Source: Euglena gracilis (Eukaryota; Euglenida; Euglenophyceae; Euglenales). From it: a stretch of 64,000 nucleotides of DNA. Under the pieces are notes generated by a model. It made no database searches, was not told the DNA's origin, and saw only the letters and a program-made list of their open reading frames with translations. Positions 51,059-59,690 of this stretch are shown piece after piece. Positions within the stretch are counted from its first letter, which is position 1. Each line of letters begins with the position of its first letter. Location of the stretch: NCBI GenBank assembly GCA_039621445.1, contig CP154957.1, positions 22,714,761 to 22,778,760 on the forward strand, written 5' to 3'. Both the position numbers and the translations under genes were made by a program.

Positions 51059-51328
51059 ACGACCAAGGGCGCCGAAGGCGCCATCCGACACTCGGTGTCT
51101 GATTGCGCATGCTCACAAAACGGTCCCCCCCCCCCGCTAGACGACCAAGGGCGCCGAAGGTGCCCTCCAACAATGGGTGTCTGATTGCGCATGCTCACAA
51201 AACGGTCCGGCAGCAAAGGGATTTTGTTATTGGGGGGCGGGGGGGGTGCAGGAGGGGGGGGGGGGGCGGCAGCCCCCCCCGCTAGACGACCAAGGGCGCC
51301 GAAGGCGCCCTCCGACTACTACAAAAAA
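51055..51328. repeat. CTAGACGACCAAGGGCGCCG tandem units, left block
   Basis: Three units of about 80-145 bp, each with GACGACCAAGGGCGCCGAAGG, TGTCTGATTGCGCATGC and, in the longer units, TCCGGCAGCAAAGGGATTTTG. The right block, 52570-53070, holds four more units in the same orientation, so the pair brackets the D-dialect palindromes and MAK-AN copy D. Confidence 0.8.
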
Positions 51329-51500
51329 GGGGTGACGGACGCCGGTTCTGTCCTGAACCCGGCGTCCCGGACGCCGGTTCCGTCCGAAGGACGGAACCGG
51401 CGTCCGGGGACGCCGGGTTCAGGACAGAACCGGCGTCCGTCACCCCTTGTTTAAAGCGGCGTTTTAGAGACGCCGGGTTCAGGACAGAACCGGCGTCCCC
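51329..51500. repeat. GACGCC-dialect palindrome (left of copy D)
   Basis: Positions 51329-51446 are an almost perfect palindrome. The arms read GGGGTGACGGACGCCGG through GAACCCGGCGTCC to CCGGTTCCGTCC, with GAA at the centre and one indel. A further GACGCCGGGTTCAGGACAG unit follows to about 51500. The mirror block is at 52455-52590. The same dialect appears at 13225, 14015, 21655 and 59345. Confidence 0.85.
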
Positions 51501-51568
51501 CCCCTTTGGGCCAGGTACGACTTAGAAATCCACGTATATGTGTTCCCCTTCAGGCTTTCTTTAGCACA

Positions 51569-52222
51569 ATGCTGGGCGGTTCCCTCGCCGTTGTAGTCCG
51601 TAACGCTCTGCCCGCCAGCCCAACCAGTGCCCAATTTTTGGCAGGGTTGGGGGCCGCCTTGGAGCCTCAAAATGATGATGCGCCCGACACCGCCCTCTTT
51701 GGGGACACTTTTACCAAAAAACCGAGGGCCAGGGGTGGTCAGGAAAAGACTGCACAGGGTAGTTTGGGCCCTTTGCAGGATTTTCAAAAAACTCTGGACC
51801 ACAAAAATTGTGTCATCGAAAAATTGGATGACTGGTTTGCGGCCTTCGCAAAATTCACTGTGGACGTGGAGTATCTTTTTGATACTCCACAAGAAAAAGC
51901 GGACGCTTTGTCCCAGCGGCAACAACTTTGTGCCGAAGCCGGGGTTGCAATGCGGTGTTGGGCGCCAACAACGCTGAAAACGAACCTAAATGGTGCGGCA
52001 GCGTTTTACAAGAAAGCCGGAGGCATCGGAACGGTCGTTCCAGGGGAACCAAGTTTGTTCCCCAAATTCAATGAATTTTGGAGTGATGCCAACCGCCGGG
52101 AACGCCAAGTGGCGGCCCAGCGGGAGGAAATTGCCGTGCTTTCTGAGGCTGAGCTGGAAAAACTGGTGGACAGCACCGGCGTTCCTTCGTTCCCTGTGAA
52201 GCAAGCGGGACCAAATGTCTAA
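51569..52222 (+). CDS. MAK-AN family protein, copy D (putative tyrosine-recombinase core-binding domain), most complete
   Basis: An open frame of about 218 codons from the ATG at 51569, or 238 from an alternative upstream position. Conserved order: LAVVVRNALPASPTSAQFL, ALFGDTFTKKPRARGG, LGPLQDFQKTLD, IEKLDDWFAAFAKFTVDVE, YLFDTPQEKADALSQRQQ, then WAPTTLKTNLNGAAAFYKK and AVLSEAELEKLVDSTGVP. The helix TTLKTNLNGAAAFYKKAGG aligns with copy A (STFRGYLNAVARIH). It resembles phage-integrase core-binding domains, which are normally followed by L(S/T)..E(L/V)..L and then a catalytic domain. That domain is absent: a stop follows AGPNV. A CCCCTTCAG before the ATG could be a splice acceptor. The frame is intact, so it may be functional as a DNA-binding protein. 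Function is inference. Confidence 0.6.
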   Translation: MLGGSLAVVVRNALPASPTSAQFLAGLGAALEPQNDDAPDTALFGDTFTKKPRARGGQEKTAQGSLGPLQDFQKTLDHKNCVIEKLDDWFAAFAKFTVDVEYLFDTPQEKADALSQRQQLCAEAGVAMRCWAPTTLKTNLNGAAAFYKKAGGIGTVVPGEPSLFPKFNEFWSDANRRERQVAAQREEIAVLSEAELEKLVDSTGVPSFPVKQAGPNV

Positions 52223-52454
52223 TCCGGGCTTATCATCTGCATACTTTTGCGAATCGGCTGGCGGCTGTTCCAACATGTATGCCTAGCATCCCCTCCCCCT
52301 CCCCCTGGAAACTGCTGAAACGCTCAGATGCTACCGCCACCGATCAATCAGGTTTCCTCACGCTGCTGCACTGCCTTCCATCCCTCTTCAGACAAAGGAA
52401 ATTTTCGTTCCTGCGTTCCCATAGATACTTTTTTTTTGCACAAAAAAATACCCA

Positions 52455-52590
52455 CATACGGACGCCGGGTTTTGGACAGAACCGGCGTTCCTAACGCCGG
52501 GTTTTAGGACAGAACCGGCGTTTTGAAAACCCATGGGGGGGGACGCCGGTTCTGTCCTGAACCCGGCGTCTCAAACGCCGGTTTAATGGG
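52455..52590. repeat. GACGCC-dialect block (right of copy D)
   Basis: GACGCCGGGTTTTGGACAG, AACGCCGGGTTTTAGGACAG and GACGCCGGTTCTGTCC words in both orientations, the inverted relative of 13220-13345. It closes the D-dialect bracket around the coding frame. Positions 52223-52454 are unique-looking with no further exon recognised. Confidence 0.75.
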
Positions 52591-53070
52591 TGTCTGATTG
52601 TGCATGCACACAAACCGGTCCGGCAGCAAAGGCATTTTGTTATTGGGGGGCGGGGGGGGGGGGGGGGGGGGGGGGGGGCGGCAGCCCCCCCCCCGCTAGA
52701 CGACCAAGGGCGCCGAAGGCGCCCTCCGACAGTGGGTGTCTGATTGCGCATGCACACAAACCGGTCCGGCAGCAAAGGGATTTTGTTATTGGGGGGCGGG
52801 GGGGGGGGGGGGGTGGCGGCAGCCCCCCCCGCGAGACGAGCAAGGTCGCCGAAGGCGCCATCCGACAGTGGGTGAGTGATGACGCATGCTCACAAAACGG
52901 TCCGGCAGCAAAGGGATTTTGTTATTGGGGGGCGGGGGGGGTGCGGGGGGGGGGGGGGGCACCCCCCCCCGCTAGACGACCAAGGGCGCCGAAGGCGCCC
53001 TCCGACAGTGGGTGTCTGATTGCGCATGCTCACAAAACGGTCCGGCAGCAAAGGGATTTTGTTACCCCCC
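52570..53070. repeat. CTAGACGACCAAGGGCGCCG tandem units, right block
   Basis: Four units of about 130 bp (phrases TGTCTGATTGCGCATGC, CCGGTCCGGCAGCAAAGG, GATTTTGTTATTGGGGGGC). One unit has GCGAGACGAGCAAGGTCG and GTGAGTGATGACGC in place of the usual words. Continuous open frames through the units are artefacts. Confidence 0.85.
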
Positions 53071-53479
53071 CCCCAATTGAACCCCCCCCTAATTGACCAA
53101 ACGCCCCCCCCTTTGAAAAAATGTTTCAACCCCCCCCCCTAATTGACTGCCCGGGGAGCACCCCCTATGCTTTTCCCAAAAGTGGCCAAAAATGGGCATT
53201 TTGCCCCCAAGTTTTGGCATATTCACCCCCGATTGGGGGGTTCTGTAAGTGGGTTTTGACTGGTTTTGGGGTGATTTGGACATAAGTTTTTTTCAGGGGG
53301 GGGGGGGCTTAAAAATCCAAAAAGGGGGGGGGGGTAGTGCGGAATATTGTGGGTCGGCCCGACCTGGTCGGCCCGACCCACACAGGTCGGTAAGCCACCC
53401 ACACAGGTCGGGCCGACCACAGGTCGGGCTGACCAGGTCGGCCCGACCCGCAATTTGGTCACCCGCGATTTTCCGCACG
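53071..53479. repeat. AATTGACC C-run block and GGTCGGCCCGACC words
   Basis: Positions 53065-53150 carry CCCCAATTGA/CCCCTAATTGACC words. Positions 53160-53290 mirror 50690-50815. Positions 53345-53465 are GGTCGGCCCGACC-type words. No gene. Confidence 0.6.
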
Positions 53480-54335
53480 GAGCCGGCGCCTTCGGCGCCA
53501 AGAGAAAATGGCCCCTTTGAGGGGGGGGGGAACAAATTTGCCAAAACGGCCATTGTGAGGGAGGGGACACTTTGGGGGGGGTCAATTTTTGGGCTTTGGC
53601 GCCTTCGGCGCCAAGAGAAAATGGCCACTTTGAGGGGGGGGGGGGACAAATTTGCCAAAACGGCCATTGTGAGGGAGGGGAAACTTTGGGGGGGGGGGTC
53701 AATTTTTGGGCTTTGGCGCCTTCGGCGCCAAGAGAAAATGGCCACTTTGAGGGGGGGGGGACAAATTTGCCAAAACGGCCATTGTGAGGGAGGGGAAACT
53801 TTGGGGGGGGGGTCAATTTTTGGGCTTTGGCGCAAAGAGAAAATGGCCACTTTGAGGGGGGTGGAACAAATTTGCCAAAACGGCCATTGTGAGGGAGGGG
53901 ACACTTGGGGGGGGGTCAATTTTTGGGCTTTGGCGCCTTCGGCGCCAAGAGAAAATGGCCGCTTTGAGGGGGGGGGGGGACAAATTTGCCAAAACGGCCA
54001 TTGTGAGGGAGGGGACACTTTGGGGGGGGTCAATTTTTGGGCTTTGGCGCCTTCGGCGCCAAGGCCACTTTGAGGGGGGGGGACAAATTTGCCAAAACGG
54101 CCATTGTGAGGGAGGGGACGCTTTGGGGGGGTCAATTTTTGGGCTTAGGCGCAAAGAGAAAATGACCACTTTGAGGGGGGGGGGACAAATTTTCCAAAAC
54201 GGCAGGGAGGGGACACTTTGGGGGGGTCAATTTTTGGGCTTAGGCTCATTCGGCGCCAAGAGGAAATGACCACTTTGAGGGGAGGGAGGGACAAATTTGC
54301 CAAAATTTTTGACCACTCTGAGGGGGGCACTTTGA
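53480..54335. repeat. Minisatellite of about 95-118 bp, about 7-8 units
   Basis: Each unit has TTTGGGGGGGTCAATTTTTG, GGCTTTGGCGCCTTCGGCGCC, AAAATGGCCACTTTGAGGGG and ACAAATTTGCCAAAACGGCC. Starts of the CAATTTTT landmark are about 116, 114, 104, 113, 103 and 94 bp apart, with length changes in G-runs and deletion of the GGCGCC hairpin. Both strands are open for over 270 codons because the unit lacks stops, so the predicted repetitive proteins are very probably not real. Confidence 0.9.
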
Positions 54336-54589
54336 GGGGGGGGGTGAGGGTGTTTTTTTCTGTCCCGAGTGGCCTAGAGGGTGGCTCCCCAAAAATATCA
54401 CCATACAAGGTTAGGTTAGTAACATCTTTGCTCATCAACTTTTGGGAGCCTACCAAAGAACTCTTGGATCGTGGGTGAAGCGCCCAGAGCATTCTCATCA
54501 ACGTTGCAAAGTGAAGATGTAATCTTGTGTCATCTTTCACATATGTTCCCATGTTTAACAGTAATGTTACCACTATTTCGAAAGGATTC

Positions 54590-55039
54590 TACTATAACCT
54601 TCTGATAGTCCCCCCCCCCCACGGAGTCGAAAACTAGGGGGGGGGGAAACTTTCGACCGGTTTGGCCTCCCGTCATCTAACCAACCCGCTGGGGAGGGAG
54701 AGGGGGACGAGCTTGATGTAGATGATGGCCTGGACACTGAGCGTCATGACGACGCTCCGGCCGAGGCTGTTGATGCCATAGCTGAGCGTTTGGATGCTGA
54801 GCTTGCAGCCCAGCTCCATGCCCAACTCAACAATTTGCGCCCTCGTCACAAGTGATCCTGCTAAAAATGGTCTCCCCTTGGCTTCATGTTCCCCTCCTTG
54901 CAGTGATCCACGCTTTCCTGGGACTCGATTTTTTTGGGGGGAGGGAAAACTTTCAGACGGGTCGCCATTTTCTGTTTTTGGCCAAAAAAGTGGGGGGGGG
55001 AAACTTTCGACCGGGGAAAACTATCAGACGGTCATAGTA
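54590..55039. mobile_element. TA-flanked MITE-like element with conserved acidic ORF tail, copy 2
   Basis: 450 bp, ends TACTATAACCTTCTGATAG and CTATCAGACGGTCATAGTA, inverted relative to 7581-8025 and almost identical to it. On the plus strand (about 54660-54856) it encodes GEGEGDELDVDDGLDTERHD, DAPAEAVDAIAERLDAELAA, QLHAQLNNLRPRHK and a stop. It has two codons more than copy 1. The interval 54336-54589 between the minisatellite and this element shows no recognisable gene. Confidence 0.75.
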
Positions 55040-55194
55040 GTTCGGAAGACCACAGACGGTGGCCAAAAGCTGCGCGGCGGCCACATATTCTTATTCTGAT
55101 GTTTCCGGCCGTCCCAGAGCTGTGCAGCGGATCCTAATTCAGCTTCGCTTTGTCCCAAAAATCTGTCGTCAGTCTGCCGTCCGTCGTCGAGGTT

Positions 55195-55340
55195 GAGAAA
55201 CACAGACTTTGACCAAAGCCATGTTGCTTTATAAACACAGCCTTAAATAACTGCGTCTTAAACGCAGACTCTGACCTGAGTCTGCGTTTCGAAACGCAGA
55301 CTCAGGTCAGAGTCTGCGTTTAAGACGCAGTTCTTGATAT
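55195..55340. repeat. CGCAGACTC palindrome block, including a perfect 84-bp palindrome
   Basis: Positions 55249-55332 read identically on both strands (AACTGCGTCTTAAACGCAG to the reverse), centred on TTCGAA with no loop. The flanks carry AACACAGACTTTGACC words of the 50330 block, so the inner part looks like a local dialect change from ACAGACT to GCAGACT. Confidence 0.9.
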
Positions 55341-55437
55341 AGAAACCGTGTTCAGAGTCCACAATGTAGAGCGTCAGGTGAAAAACCGTGTTCAAGTCCA
55401 CGTGATTCGGGCAAAAAATGGCAATTATGGTGAACAC

Positions 55438-55856
55438 CATAGTGGGCATTTTTTTTTTTTTTTTTAAAATTTAAAAAAAAACAAAAAAACATGATTTTTT
55501 TTAAAAAAAAGTAAAAAAAAACAACAAAAAAAAAAAAGCAAAATATCATTCAAAAAACTCGTTCTGAAACTCCAAAAACATACTATGAATCATACTCAGT
55601 TCAAAAACTAACAAAAACAGTCAAAAACATCCCACAATGCAACAAACATAGAATTGTATGACTTTTTTTAATTTTTGTGGAAGGCAGTTTTTGGCAGAAA
55701 TTACCCAGAAGTTGCCAAAAATGATTGAAAATGTTCGTTCCAAATTTTTTCCATGCAAAACCCAGTGGGCGTTTTTTTTTTGCTTTTTGAAAAAAACATT
55801 GTTAGAACAAAAAAAAACAAAAAAACAACGTCAAAAAAACAGGCCGGCCCACTATG
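55438..55856. mobile_element. hAT-like non-autonomous element, CATAGTGGGC ends
   Basis: 419 bp flanked by the exact 8-bp duplication GTGAACAC (55430-55437 and 55857-55864), with inverted ends CATAGTGGGC / GCCCACTATG. Like the CATAGCTGGC elements it has subterminal poly-T/poly-A hairpins inside both ends. The middle is A/T-rich without an ORF. It is probably the same lineage with altered end words. Confidence 0.85.
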
Positions 55857-55879
55857 GTGAACACATGTACTATATCGAG

Positions 55880-56186
55880 AACTTTGTCCAGACGCCAATT
55901 CGGGCGCCCGAAACGGTGTCCCAGTTTTCCAAGACACAGTTTTTGAAACCGTGGCTTGCGGCTCCGGTTTCATGCCCGAACCGGCGGATGAGGAATCACG
56001 GCGAATTTCGCCCAAAAATCCCATGTTTGGGGCAGTTTGGGGACTTTGGCCCAAATGGGCCGCCGGTCAAAAATGGCAGATTCCACACTTATGAAGCCAT
56101 GTTACCCATCAATTGAAAGCTCTTCTCAAGGGCTTTTGACAGATGGCCACATGATTCGGCCATGATGCACGCAGCGATTGTGTATT
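55880..56186. repeat. Partial R2 and left half of R3 (LINE target)
   Basis: R2-like words at 55890-56060 (GTTTCATGCCCGAACCGGCG). R3 from about 56095 breaks off at GATTGTGTATT (56186), where the LINE begins on the minus strand. It resumes at 58903 with GTGTATTCCAAAATTTGAC. Confidence 0.75.
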
Positions 56187-56193
56187 TTTTTTA

Positions 56194-56395
56194 CCCCCCC
56201 CTTTCGTTGTCCCCCCACTTAATTGAGCATTTGGGTCCGGGGAAATTTTTTTTTCATGCGCCGAAGGCGCCGAAAAATTTTTTGCCCTATTTCTAAAGGA
56301 ATTTTTGACCCCCCCCTTATTTGACCCCCCCCCCTTATTTGAGCATTTGGGGGTCCTTTGGCCCGTGGGTGTGCTCAAATAAAGGGGGGGGGTGG
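56194..56395. mobile_element. TA-flanked foldback MITE, TTTATTTGA family, copy 3
   Basis: 202 bp between TA (56192-56193) and TA (56396-56397), inserted between the LINE coding end and its A-tail. Ends are CCCCCCCC and TCAAATAAAGGGG..GGTGG. The interior, GAGCATTTGGGTCCGGGGAAA through CGCCGAAGGCGCCG, matches copies 1 and 4 closely. Confidence 0.85.
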
Positions 56396-58902
56396 TATTG
56401 GCCTCCACGCCCTGCCTCTCCCAACCGTTGTGTTGGCTGGTTAGAAGGCGGATACATGTGGAGACAAAGCCTTGTCCTGCTTCACCGATGCCTCCGTAAC
56501 AGTCCATCACCAGGTACAAATGTCCAACCACGTCGCTTGCACGGCTCTCCGTATTTGGAAATTTTGTCTTCCTCTTGCCGATGGTGCCAGTTGTCCACTT
56601 GTGCTGGCTGATCTTGAAGGGGCCAATGGGTGTCTTACTGTGACATCAACCTGCGGGTTCATTGGCGTCAAACCGAGTGATAAAGACGTCACCTGGGCGT
56701 GTACCATCCTCGGCTTTTTCTTCTCGGCAGGCCGGGAAGCCAGCTCGTTGGGCCATGGTCAAGGCAAAGCTTTGCACTGCCCCGTGCCGCCTAACAAGGT
56801 TGTTACGGTGGCAGCGGACGAGGTGGTGGCCAGCTGTGTCAAGCGGGCTCTTGCATCGTGGACATCCTGGGGAGCTTCCTTCTTCATACTTGACCACAGG
56901 GGCACCAAGGGTCCAAGGGCAACAAATTCTTTGGTGGGAATGAGGGTTTTCAAACCAGCCGAGGGGACGGCACATGTCCACGCCATTGCATGAGGTCGCG
57001 TTTGGCAAGCAAAACGGACGGCATCAGATCCGGTCAGGGATTGTTGCAACTTCTTTTGCCGTAGACCAGAGCAGATATTCCCCCAATGCTTTTGAGACAC
57101 CAACTCATGAGGCAATTATGCTGCACGGGTAAAATCTTCTGCCAACGCTTGCAGGGGTTGACCATCAATGCCACTGTCCCCAAGTGCTTTGCTGACAAAA
57201 TCAAAGTCAGGTGGCTTCATATTGCGTAGTACCAGGTCTGGCAGTGCCAGCAACGACTCTGCTCTTTGAAGAAAATCTACCCCCCCCCTTTATTTGACCC
57301 CCCCCTTAATTGAGCATTTGGGTCCGGGGAAAATTTTTTTTCATGCGCCGAAGGCGCCGAAAATTTTTTTTGCCCTATTTCTAAAGGAATTTTTGACCCC
57401 CCCCCTTATTTGACCCCCCCTTATTTGAGCATTTGGGGGGTCCTTTGGCCCGTGGGTGTGCTCAAATAAAGGGGGGGGGGGTGGTAGTTGTGCCGCCCAC
57501 CGAGCCGAGAGTCGGCTGTCCATGGGATCTCGTGTTCCTAATCCGCCCAGACGAGGTGGCAAAGTTGCCTGGGACCATTGGTTGTCGTCGATTGGTGTGG
57601 CCATGACACAGCTCAGTGTGTTGCGCAGGCAATGGCTGAGAAGAAGGCACTGGTCTTGTGCCAAAGGCAGTGGAGTTCCCCTCAGTAGGTCATTTACACG
57701 GCATGAGTCAAGACATTGGCGCAGAAGGGTGAACTGTATGTGAGCCCTTGGCACGCACTGCAGGAGATTGCATGCCTTGAACACCATGTCCACTCGTGGT
57801 GCCCATACTGAGGAAGCGAATGATCCTCCTGTTGGGTGACAAACAGGCAAACCAAGGACCTTGAGGCCACTTCCTTCAGAATATGGTTGCACTGGGATCT
57901 GTTGCAGAGGCGTTGTGCTGGCGGGAAGGCTGACCCATTCTTTCCCAAAGGCTGGCCCCACAAACGACACTTGGACATATTGAGGGAGACACCATAGAGA
58001 GGTCCTTCGCGCAGGATGTATCGGACGGCTGTCTCAAGCTGTGAAGGAGTGCCCACCAAGTGTGCGTCATCCAAATACCATGCTTGCCAACCCACCAGTT
58101 CTCTCACCTTCTCGACGAGGCTCTGAACTGCGATGGCAAATGCCGTGGGCCCCGCATGCTTTATTTTTCCTGTTGCACCCCGGTTTTGCTGTTTGCTTGT
58201 TTGCTTCTGAACTTCTATTTCAATTTCCTTAGTTCCCTTTTTTCACCCTTTTCAAACCCCTTTAACGGAAGGACCTTTTTTTCTTGGAGCCACAGTAAAG
58301 AGTAGAGTGCTCACTGTAGCAGCTCTCCATCCACGCCGTCATTTCTTGACAACGTTCTCGGATGGCATCCAACATGCCTTCACGCCGCAAGCAATTGAAA
58401 GCGTTTGCGAAATCCAATTGCAAGACTCCCCAATCCTGGGCACCTGCTTGATGGAGGCAGCCGACGATTTGCTGAAGCCCGATGGCGACCATGGCGCATG
58501 GATCGTATGGCCCACCCAAACAAACTGACCAGGCGAATTGTTGCGGACTGTCGTTTTTCACCATCTTTTGGTTTCATGATCACCTTTCCCACCAAGCGCC
58601 GAAGACATTCACCAGCCGCTATGGGCCTTTTCCCTCCTCGTCAGTGTTGGTGGACGTGCATTTCCCAAATTCATCAGCATGACTGCTTGCTTTCTCACTT
58701 TCCTCAGGGTTGTGAGCCTTGCTGCTGCCATGATTGAGGCAGGTCCTTTTGGCAGGCCACTGTCAATGGTGCGGTAACAGAAAATTGTGAGCTCATCAAG
58801 GAGGTCATCTGCATGACACCCAGCATCATGTCCCAGAAGGCACCGGAGGTGATCAGGCATCAAGCCAGAGGGTCCAGGGGATGATTCCGGTCCAAAACTA
58901 TC
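56396..58902 (-). pseudogene. Reverse transcriptase ORF, truncated and frameshifted
   Basis: In minus-strand order: SSPGPSGLMPDHLRCLLG (N-terminal RT region); GVLQLDFANAFNCLRREG (motif A, first catalytic Asp, about 58385-58430); a damaged GVQQG region followed by GPTAFAIAVQSLVEKV; LVGWQAWYLDDAHLVG (motif C with the YxDD pair, 58051-58080); LYGVSLNMSKCRLWG; GLKVLGLPVCHPTGG (thumb); a MITE interruption after RWAAQL, resuming VDFLQRAESLLALPDL; CPRCKSPLDTAGHHLVRC (zinc-binding C-x2-C-x8-H-x4-C); GDVFITRFDANEPAG, a frameshift, VDVTVRHPLAPS; and LYLVMDCYGGIGEAGQGF. Several frame changes plus the truncation show it is inactive. Confidence 0.9.
57280..57484. mobile_element. TA-flanked foldback MITE, TTTATTTGA family, copy 4
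   Basis: 205 bp between TA (57278-57279) and TA (57485-57486), inserted in the LINE reading frame between RWAAQL and VDFLQRAES. Removing the insert and one TA restores continuity of the RT protein alignment. That validates both the element borders and the TA duplication. Confidence 0.9.
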
Positions 58903-59464
58903 GTGTATTCCAAAATTTGACATCCTAATTTGTCAAATCCCACAGCTCAGGTTGCATATTGCATATCAAACGAAAGGTCTCGCCAACACCTTTCGCTTGG
59001 TACCCACAAGACTCAGCCAGATTGCAAAGCGCTCTCAAAATCAGCGATCCCATTTTTCCGCATTTTTTGGACCCCATTTGCATATCTGAAATCCCACTTT
59101 TCAGCTGCCATGTTGCCCATCGATCGAAAGCTCTTCTCAAGGGCTTTCAGCAAATGGCCTTAGATTTCTGCCATGCTGCGTGGTATTCTATTTCAGAAAT
59201 TCTCCAAAATTGGCCAAAAGGAAATTGTTCCTCAAAAACCCCAATTTTTGGCTCAAGACCACCCAAAAACTGCTAAAATATGATTGCCACCTGTCTACAA
59301 ACCCTTTTGGACACTTTTTGGCACTTTTTATTTTGGGTCCCCAAGACGCCGGTTTCACGCCCGAACCGGCGTCTGGGACGCCGGTTCGGCGCAGAATTTT
59401 CCAACCGGCGTCCCAGACGCCGGTTCGGGCATCTTCAAAAATGGCCCAAAATGCATCCCAAAAA
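58903..59464. repeat. Right half of R3 and inverted R2
   Basis: R3 resumes after the LINE (58903-59180). R2 is inverted at 59190-59340, followed by GACGCCGGTTTCACGCCCG and GACGCCGGTTCGGC words (59345-59430). This is the orientation opposite to 110-735. Confidence 0.75.
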
Positions 59465-59467
59465 GTA

Positions 59468-59690
59468 ACCCCCCCCCAAATAACACCCCCCCCCCAAATA
59501 ACCCCCCCCCCCAAATAACACCCCCCCCCTCGGGGGCCGATTTCGAGCGCCCAAATAACACCCCCTGTTTTCCTTTGGTTTTCCATGTAAAAATAACACC
59601 CCCCCCAAATAACACACCCCCCCTGGGGCCCCAGTTCGGGTGCCCAAATAACACACCGGGGGGGGGGGTGTTATTTGGGGGGGGGTTTAT
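59468..59690. repeat. AATAACACCC foldback, copy 2
   Basis: The inverted relative of 32164-32350, with C-runs, repeated CCCAAATAACACCCC words and a G-run terminal arm GGTGTTATTTGGGGGGG. Positions 59691-60100 contain repeated AAATTGACCAA/AAAAATGGTCCAAATGG words but no gene. Confidence 0.7.

Larger units (their letters stand above)
56187..58902 (-). mobile_element. 5'-truncated non-LTR retrotransposon with A-tail
   Basis: On the minus strand the element starts within its RT domain at 58902 and ends in an A-run (T-run 56187-56192). It is flanked by a 7-bp duplication GTGTATT (56180-56186 and 58903-58909) inside repeat R3, whose uninterrupted form is at 390-720. Truncated 5' end, A-tail and short duplication are the hallmarks of target-primed reverse transcription. 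Two TA-flanked MITEs (56194-56395 and 57280-57484) have since inserted into it. The coding part is annotated separately. Confidence 0.85.

Noticed and set aside
51055-51310. Arg/Gly/Pro-rich frames in the CTAGACGACC tandem units
   Set aside because: They follow the tandem period and G/C runs, differ between units, and have no independent coding signal.
53249-54135. 274- and 280-codon repetitive frames on both strands
   Set aside because: Produced by a stop-free minisatellite unit; opposite strands cannot both be selected, and unit lengths are not multiples of three.
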